DNA from: Rhipidocladum racemiflorum
Lineage: Eukaryota > Streptophyta > Magnoliopsida > Poales > Poaceae
DNA: 64,000 nucleotides
Direction of reading: 5' to 3'
NCBI GenBank assembly: GCA_036346355.1
Contig: CM070585.1
Coordinates: 7,083,001-7,147,000 of the forward strand
Shown here: positions 58,481-64,000 of the stretch, in pieces
Position numbering within the stretch: the stretch's first letter is position 1
Layout: each line of letters begins with the position of its first letter
Translations under genes and position numbers: made by a program
Notes under the pieces: generated by a model
What the model saw: only the letters and a program-made list of their open reading frames with translations
Databases searched by the model: none
Told to the model about the DNA's origin: nothing

Positions 58481-58793
58481 TTCAGGCTCACAACTGCATC
58501 CCAGCGTTCCCCTTCTCCCCAAATAGCCTCTAACAAGGCTCCTTCAGCTTACCTCCTGACATTTGTCTCCACGTCTCACTCTCTTCAACCTCCCTTCTCC
58601 ACTCACTCCTCGCCTGCATGGGTGGGGAGGGGGGGGGGGGGCTTCGGGCTCACAACCGCAGCCCAGCGCCCCCCTCCTCCCCAAACAGCCTCTAACGAGG
58701 CTCCTCCAGCTTACCTCCTGACATTTGTCTCCACAAGTCTCCACATCTCACTTTCTTCAACCTCCCTTCTCCACTCACTCCTCGCTTGCATGG
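58481..58793 (+). repeat. Tandem duplication, about 160 bp
   Basis: Two adjacent copies (58481-58620 and 58643-58793) share GCTTACCTCCTGACATTTGT and CCCTTCTCCACTCACTCCTC; each follows a long G-run. The second copy has a small extra ACAAGTCTCC segment. Confidence 0.85.
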
Positions 58794-59224
58794 AGCAGGA
58801 AGGGGGCCCATTCGTTGGATTTAGTTTATTCTGACCTTGTAGCTCTACCTTCGCTACCTTTTCTTTTTAGTTCCTTTGTAGGGTAGATATAGAGTTTGCT
58901 TGATTTTCATGGCGTAGGATTTAAATAGTCACATGCTCCCTTGATAAATACTAGTTGATGTAACGATGCAATATGCGATGAGTTTGCAACTATTCGATTT
59001 GTCAAAATCACGACGTGTTGAGCTTCATAGATACCGAGTGAAATATATCAATCTCCCAATTCTCAGTAGAAAGGCATAACAATCTGTAGAATTTTTTTTC
59101 CAATTTCTCATCTCTATATGCAATGAGAAAAAACAAATGAAAAAAGCTAATAGATACAAATAACGACCTTATATAAGAGTCTTTTTACAAGAGAATAGAT
59201 CTAAATATAGAGGGTGAGGGCCGC
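58794..59224. other. Flank of the copia element
   Basis: AT-rich, nothing recognised. The five bases before the LTR (GCCGC, 59220-59224) would be the target duplication, but the other side is outside the window. Confidence 0.4.
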
Positions 59225-59480
59225 TGTGATTTGATCCGCAATAACCAAATTCGTATTGTGAAACAAGATCGTTCACCCACGCCAATCCGCGGCACGCCAA
59301 GCAATCACACGAACAGAAGAAAAGGGCACACACAATATAGGGAAAAACCTCTCTCTTTATTAGATCATCAAAAATTACAATAGGGAGCACCCAATATATA
59401 TAGAAGAGGGATTCGAGATTCACCCACATAATAGAGATAGACTCCTAATCGAATACGGTTAGAGTCTTTATCTCATAACA
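59225..59480 (-). repeat. copia 3' LTR (256 bp)
   Basis: On the minus strand it begins TGTTATGAGATAAAG right after the purine tract CCAAGAGGGAG (59491-59481) and ends GATCAAATCACA. A TATATATA promoter motif lies at about 59402-59393 and an AATAAA at about 59361-59356. Ends TGTTAT/ATCACA form the usual short inverted repeat. Confidence 0.7.
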
Positions 59481-59702
59481 CTCCCTCTTGGGCGAATACC
59501 GCGTAATGCATATGTCTCGTTAAAAACTCCACTCAAAAACTCAGTGGGAAAAAAGAGATGGAGAAAAGAGTACATCGCACTCGCTCTTTATGTTGCATTT
59601 GTTGCCTCATTAAAAACCTTTATGTGAGAAACATCAGGAAAACTCACGAAGGAGAAAAGAGTACAACTTATGATCTTCAGGATTATGCAAAGGGATTATG
59701 GT

Positions 59703-62700
59703 TTAGGGATTTACTCCCCCTGAACTATACAAATCTCTAAGTAGCCTCATTCCAATGCCATTAACATACTTTTGGAAAGTGGATTTTGGCAAGGATTTTG
59801 TGAATAAATCTGCTAGATTTTCACTTGACTTAGTTTGCATTATTTTTATCTCACCATTCTTCTGGAGTTCGTGAGGATAAAAGAACTTAGGAGCAATATG
59901 CTTCGTGGTATTATTCTTTACATAACCCAATTGCATTTGTGCAACACAAGCAGCATTATCTTCATAGATAATAGTAGGGGTATCGACGATATTCATACCA
60001 CATGACTTCTGGACATGGTTGATTACACGTCTTAGCCAAACGCATTCCCGTGAGGCTTCATATAGAGATATAATCTCTGAGTGGTTGGTAGAAGTGGCTA
60101 TCAAAGTCTGTTTGAAAGACCGCCAAGAAATGGCTGTACCACCGCAGAGAAAAACAAAACCAGTTTGAGATTTAGCACTGTGGAGATCAGACATATAGCC
60201 AGCATCCGTATATCCCACCATAGCTAAGTCTTGGTTTTTCCGGTAGAATAAACCAAGATCTTGAGTACCTTGGAGGTATCTGAGTAGAGTCTTAACGCCA
60301 GTCCAATGTCTTCTGGTTGGAGTTGCACTGTGCCTTGCTAGCAAATTTATTGCGAATGCAATATCAGGTCTTGTACAATTCGCAAGATACATAAGTGCAC
60401 CAATAGATATGGAACTTCAGGTCCTAAAACTTCCTCATCTTCCATCCTTGGTCTAAATGGGTCTTTGTCCGCCCGCTTCCAGAGATCTTACTACCATGGG
60501 GGTTTTCAAAGGATGAGATTTATCCATGTTAAATCTTTCCAATACCTTCTTGGTATAGGCAGACTGGTGTACTAAAATTCCTTCTGAGAAGTGCTCAAGC
60601 TGTAGGCCTAAGCAAAATTTGGTTTTACCCAAATCCTTCATCTCAAACTCCGTCGTGAGGTAATCACTTGCTTCCTTTATTTCCTCTGTGGTTCCGATGA
60701 TATTCAGATTATCGACATATACCGAGATGATACAAAATCCATTATGGGATTTCCTTATGAACATACAAGGGCAATCATCATTATTTGAATATCCTTTTTT
60801 CAGAAGGAATTCACTAGGTCGGTTGTACCACATCCTTCCTGACTGTTTCAATCCGTACAACGATATTTGCAGTTTAACGCTATACATGTTGCGATTATTG
60901 GGATCCGGGACTTTGACTCCTTCAGGGACTTTCATATAAATATCCGTGTCCAGTGACCCGTATAAATATGCTGTCACCACATCCATCAACTGCATAGTTA
61001 AATTTAAGCTAGCTGCCATTGATATTAAATATCGGAACATTATTCCACTCATCACCGGAGAATTCGTTTCATCGTAATCGATGCTAGGTCTCTGCGTGAA
61101 CCCTTGTGCTACAAGCCTCGCTTTATATCTCACCACCTGGTTATTTTCGTTTCTCTTCCGGACGAAAACCCATTTTGATCCTACAGGGAACACTTTAGGA
61201 GGCGTTCGGTCACCAGGACCAAAAACTTTCCTTTTATTAAGAGAGCGTAATTTTGCCTCAATTGCTTCTTTCCATTTGATCCAATCTGAGCACTTCTGGC
61301 ACTCTGCCATGGACTTTGGTTCTGGATCCAGTTTAAGATTTTTAGCAATTTTAGAGGCAAAATATATGTCAACAATTGTAGTCTTTTTCTTATATAATTC
61401 TCCTGAATCCACATAATTGGTGTATATTTCTTCATTTATTTCTTCCAGCTCCTCGTGATTTTCCATAACGATGGAGTCTGGGTGTTCCGATCTCCCAGCG
61501 TTAGATTGTGCGCGCAAATGTATGTTGGGATTGTCATCTTCAGGATGTGTCACTTCAGGGACATCTTCATCCTCAGGATGGCTCTCTTCAGGGATTTTCT
61601 CAACATCAGCTTGAGCTTCTTCTGCTGTCGTAGGTAGTGATCTCATCTGTTTGGTCCTCTGTTTCCGCGGAAGTCTCCGCGGAATTGAGTCCCGTGCACC
61701 TGGAGGCCTCCCCCTCTTTTTGTCATGGTGGGTAAGAGTGGGTTGAATATCCTTCTGGGATATTTCCACTCTTTCAGGTGCATTTACTACGGGTATATGA
61801 GATTTTGTCACTCCCTTATGATCAGTGAAGGCATCTGGCAGATTATTAGCTATTTGTTGCAGATTTATTATCCTTCGAACTTCGAGTTCGGTTTCTTTAG
61901 TGCGTGGATATAAGGACTGAATGCCAGTGACATTCCAATCAATTTCTCGGCATTCTTTTATGTGGCACTTGTCTCTCCCTAATGCCGAAAAATTGTCCTC
62001 ATCAAAAATACAATCAGCGTACCAAGCCGTGAACAGATCCCCTGTCTTAGGCTCAAGGTATTTAATTATCGACGGAGATTCATAACCTACATAGATCCCC
62101 AACTTCCGGTGAGGGCCCATGGTGGTACGCTGTGGTGGAGAGATTGGCACGTATACAGCACAACCAAATTTTCGCAGATGGGAAATACTTGGTTTTTTTC
62201 CACGCACTATCTGCAAAGGGGAAATTTCATGATATGCAGTTGGCCTGAGTTGAATTAATGCAGCAGCGTGTAAGACTGCATGGCCCCAACATTGGTAGGT
62301 AGCCTGCAATTCTGCAGTAGTGGCCTAGCAATGAGTTTTATTCTTTTAATTAATGATTCTGCAAGGCCGTTCTGGGTGTGGACATGGGGTACAGAGTGCT
62401 CTACATTAATGCCCAGAGCCATACAATACTCATTAAATGCTTTCGAGGTAAACTCACCAGCATTATCCATTTGAATAGTCTTGATCCTCTCTTCTGGAAA
62501 GGAGGCTCGTAATTTAATAATTTGGGCAATCAACTTTGCAAAAGCATGGTTCCTAGTAGATAAGAGACATACATGAGACCATCTAGTTGAGGCATCTATT
62601 AGTACCATAAAATATCTAAAGGGGCCCGACAAGGGCTGAATGGGTCCATAGATATCACCCTGAATTCTCTCTAGGAAATTCAAAGGTTCCTCTCTAATCT

Positions 62701-63302
62701 TCATGTAAGAAGGTCTCACTATAAGTTTTCCTTTGGCACAAGCAGGGCACATAAAATCTTCAGGTTTAGGGAAGTTTGTAGTTTTTATGCTATGGCCTGC
62801 AGAATTATTAATTATTCTTCTCATCGTATTCAACCCAGGATGACCCAGTCTATCATGCCAAATTCTAAATATTTGTATGCCTTTAAGGATGGTTTGCATC
62901 ACAACATAAACTTCAGGTTTTATATATGTATAATATAACCCAGAGGAGAAGGAGGGAAGTTTTTCAACCACATGTTTATCGCACCTATTTGACTTAGTCA
63001 TAAGAAGGTATTCAGTACCATCCTCACTTTCAATTTCCCATGTGGAAACCGTTAAGACGAATGTCTTTAAAACTTAACAGAATGCGACTAGACTCAGGGT
63101 ATAGTAGGGCATTCTCAATTACTATACGAGTGCCCATAGGGAGAACTATGATGGCTCTTCCAGTGCCAACAATGAGTGCCTCGCTTCCGGCGATGGTCAT
63201 AATATTTCCAGTTTTCTTGGTCAACGTCTGAAAATATTTAGTCTCCCTAAGAATAGTATTTGTGGTGCAACTGTCTACTAGACATATTTCCTCCTCCGCC
63301 AT
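59703..63302 (-). pseudogene. copia protease-integrase-RT-RNase H, frameshifted
   Basis: Reading right to left: protease with LVDSCTTNTILRE (about 63280-63240); a frameshift near 63030; the GAG-pre-integrase finger WHDRLGHPG and CPAC (62870-62740); the integrase core with all three acidic residues (GDIYGP, MDNAGEF, AESLIKR); a frameshift near 62290; reverse transcriptase with KWVFVRKRN, MDVVTAYLYG and YVDN (about 60720) where copia elements have YVDD; a frameshift near 60430; RNase H with MVGYTDAGYMSDLHSAKSQT and ENLADLFTKSLP near the end. Loss of the second catalytic Asp alone should inactivate polymerisation. Confidence 0.9.
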
Positions 63303-63577
63303 TGGATTATGCGATTGTTGTTCTATATTAAAGAAATAAATTTTAATTAATTAAATTGTTGAAACAGGAACAGATTAAAAAAAGGTATAGAACAAGCATG
63401 GCAAAAGAGAGCAAATATTCTGGAAAACACTTTATTTAATTATTACTGATAATTGCTCAACGAGAGCATAGACCAAATGTTCATGAAGGAACATAAATAT
63501 TCAAACTGATAATATGAGGCTCTTAAGGAGACTCAGTTAATGAAAATGCGACATAAAGCAAAAGGGGTACTAGGAAA
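63303..63577 (-). other. AT-rich, intron-like spacer in the copia element
   Basis: Between the gag part and protease there is AT-rich sequence with no open frame, ending in a 3'-splice-like TTTCTTTAATATAG at about 63325 just before the frame enters QQSHNPMAEEEICLVDS. Most of the expected gag, including the CCHC knuckle, is absent. Confidence 0.45.
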
Positions 63578-63908
63578 CTATTGCAAGTCTCCATATAAGT
63601 CATGTTTCTCCTCCTGGGGAACATTGGTATTCTTCTGGAATTTCACAAATTCAGTACCAAGAAGGTCATCTTCCTTCATGGGCGAGTCACCATATCCAAG
63701 AAGGCTTTTTTTGAAATCGACCGTAGGATCGATGACATTGTCGTCCTTACATGGGTTCGGGCACAGCAGGTGCACCAGTTTCAGGCTGGGCAATGGCAAC
63801 TCCAAGTGCTCTAGTTGTTAGGTTGATTTTAGCATCCATTGCCCAAGTAAGATAATTGCTGCTATCCAGGGCAAGCACAGCAAATTCCCCTTTTGCGATG
63901 TCAGACAT
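63578..63908 (-). pseudogene. copia gag N-terminus plus unrecognised segment
   Basis: From ATG 63908 it reads MSDIAKGEFAVLALDSSNYL and TWAMDAKINL, the standard copia gag start. After about 63750 a shift leads into a 50-codon stretch (FKKSLLGYGDSPMKEDDLLG, then VPQEEKHDLYGDLQ) that I cannot match to gag; it ends in TAG. It may be a diverged gag piece or a captured host fragment. Confidence 0.6.
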
Positions 63909-64000
63909 ATCCTCAATGCAAGCAATACAGAATCTTACTACTGGTAAAATATTATATTGCATGCATCTTCATTGAATCAATAAAGTTTTTGGTCTATATC
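63909..64000 (-). other. copia 5' leader, cut by window edge
   Basis: Sequence between the unseen 5' LTR and the gag start. Confidence 0.4.

Larger units (their letters stand above)
59225..64000 (-). mobile_element. Ty1/copia retrotransposon, partial in window
   Basis: Minus-strand element with gag, protease, integrase, reverse transcriptase and RNase H in copia order, and its 3' LTR at the left. The 5' LTR lies past the right edge. Several frameshifts, a changed catalytic motif and a shortened gag show that it is dead. Lineage was not assigned. Confidence 0.9.

Noticed and set aside
1..64000. CRISPR arrays, operons, riboswitches, prokaryotic phage or defence systems
   Set aside because: Plant nuclear DNA; the tandem repeats present (38-bp, 160-bp, ACGG-rich) have no spacer-repeat architecture.

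Overview
The window is nuclear DNA from a grass (Poaceae, species not determinable). The evidence is intron-bearing genes with GC-rich first exons, an intron-containing nuclear tRNA-Tyr(GTA), plant-only protein families (PORR, MBD8-like, bZIP43-like), and a transposon load typical of cereals: Stowaway and Mutator-type MITEs, Helitrons, and Ty3/gypsy and Ty1/copia elements.

Only a small part is host coding sequence. Well-supported host genes are a single-exon bZIP factor (7265-7795, +), an uncharacterised five-exon gene encoding about 181 aa (11453-15652, -), a 52-aa single-span membrane peptide (27036-27194, +), tRNA-Tyr (46756-46842, +), an intronless PORR-domain organelle RNA-binding protein (47590-48813, -), and a four-exon MBD8-like nuclear protein of about 1083 aa (51669-57688, +). 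Two weaker exon-like pieces lie at 8212-8385 and 24183-24230 on the minus strand. The genes show no operon-like link; they are separate loci divided by repeats.

Layout. 1-7 kb: repeats, a CCCCT-flanked solo LTR and a Helitron 3' end. 7-16 kb: bZIP, a foldback Mutator-type MITE, a compact Helitron and the 181-aa gene. 17-22.3 kb: a nest of insertions (hAT, then a SIRE-like solo LTR, then a Tekay-like solo LTR), each datable by its target duplication. 22-31.4 kb: two LINE-type insertions with target duplications, the 52-aa gene, a Stowaway MITE and a second Helitron of the 5.7-kb family. 31.4-34.5 kb: degraded DNA-transposon sequence. 34.7-45.9 kb: one complete but inactive Tat-type gypsy element with an antisense spliced gene downstream of pol. 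46-57.7 kb: tRNA, PORR gene, a SINE split by a solo LTR, a MITE cluster, then the MBD gene, whose last intron carries two DNA elements. 59.2-64 kb: a decayed copia element running off the right edge on the minus strand.

I found no new multi-gene system. The most unusual structure is the gypsy element at 34748-45906: its 5' LTR has lost its outer part and carries instead an inverted 129-bp copy of the LTR 3' end, yet the whole is bounded by a perfect ATTTT target duplication, so it appears to have integrated with two U5-derived ends.
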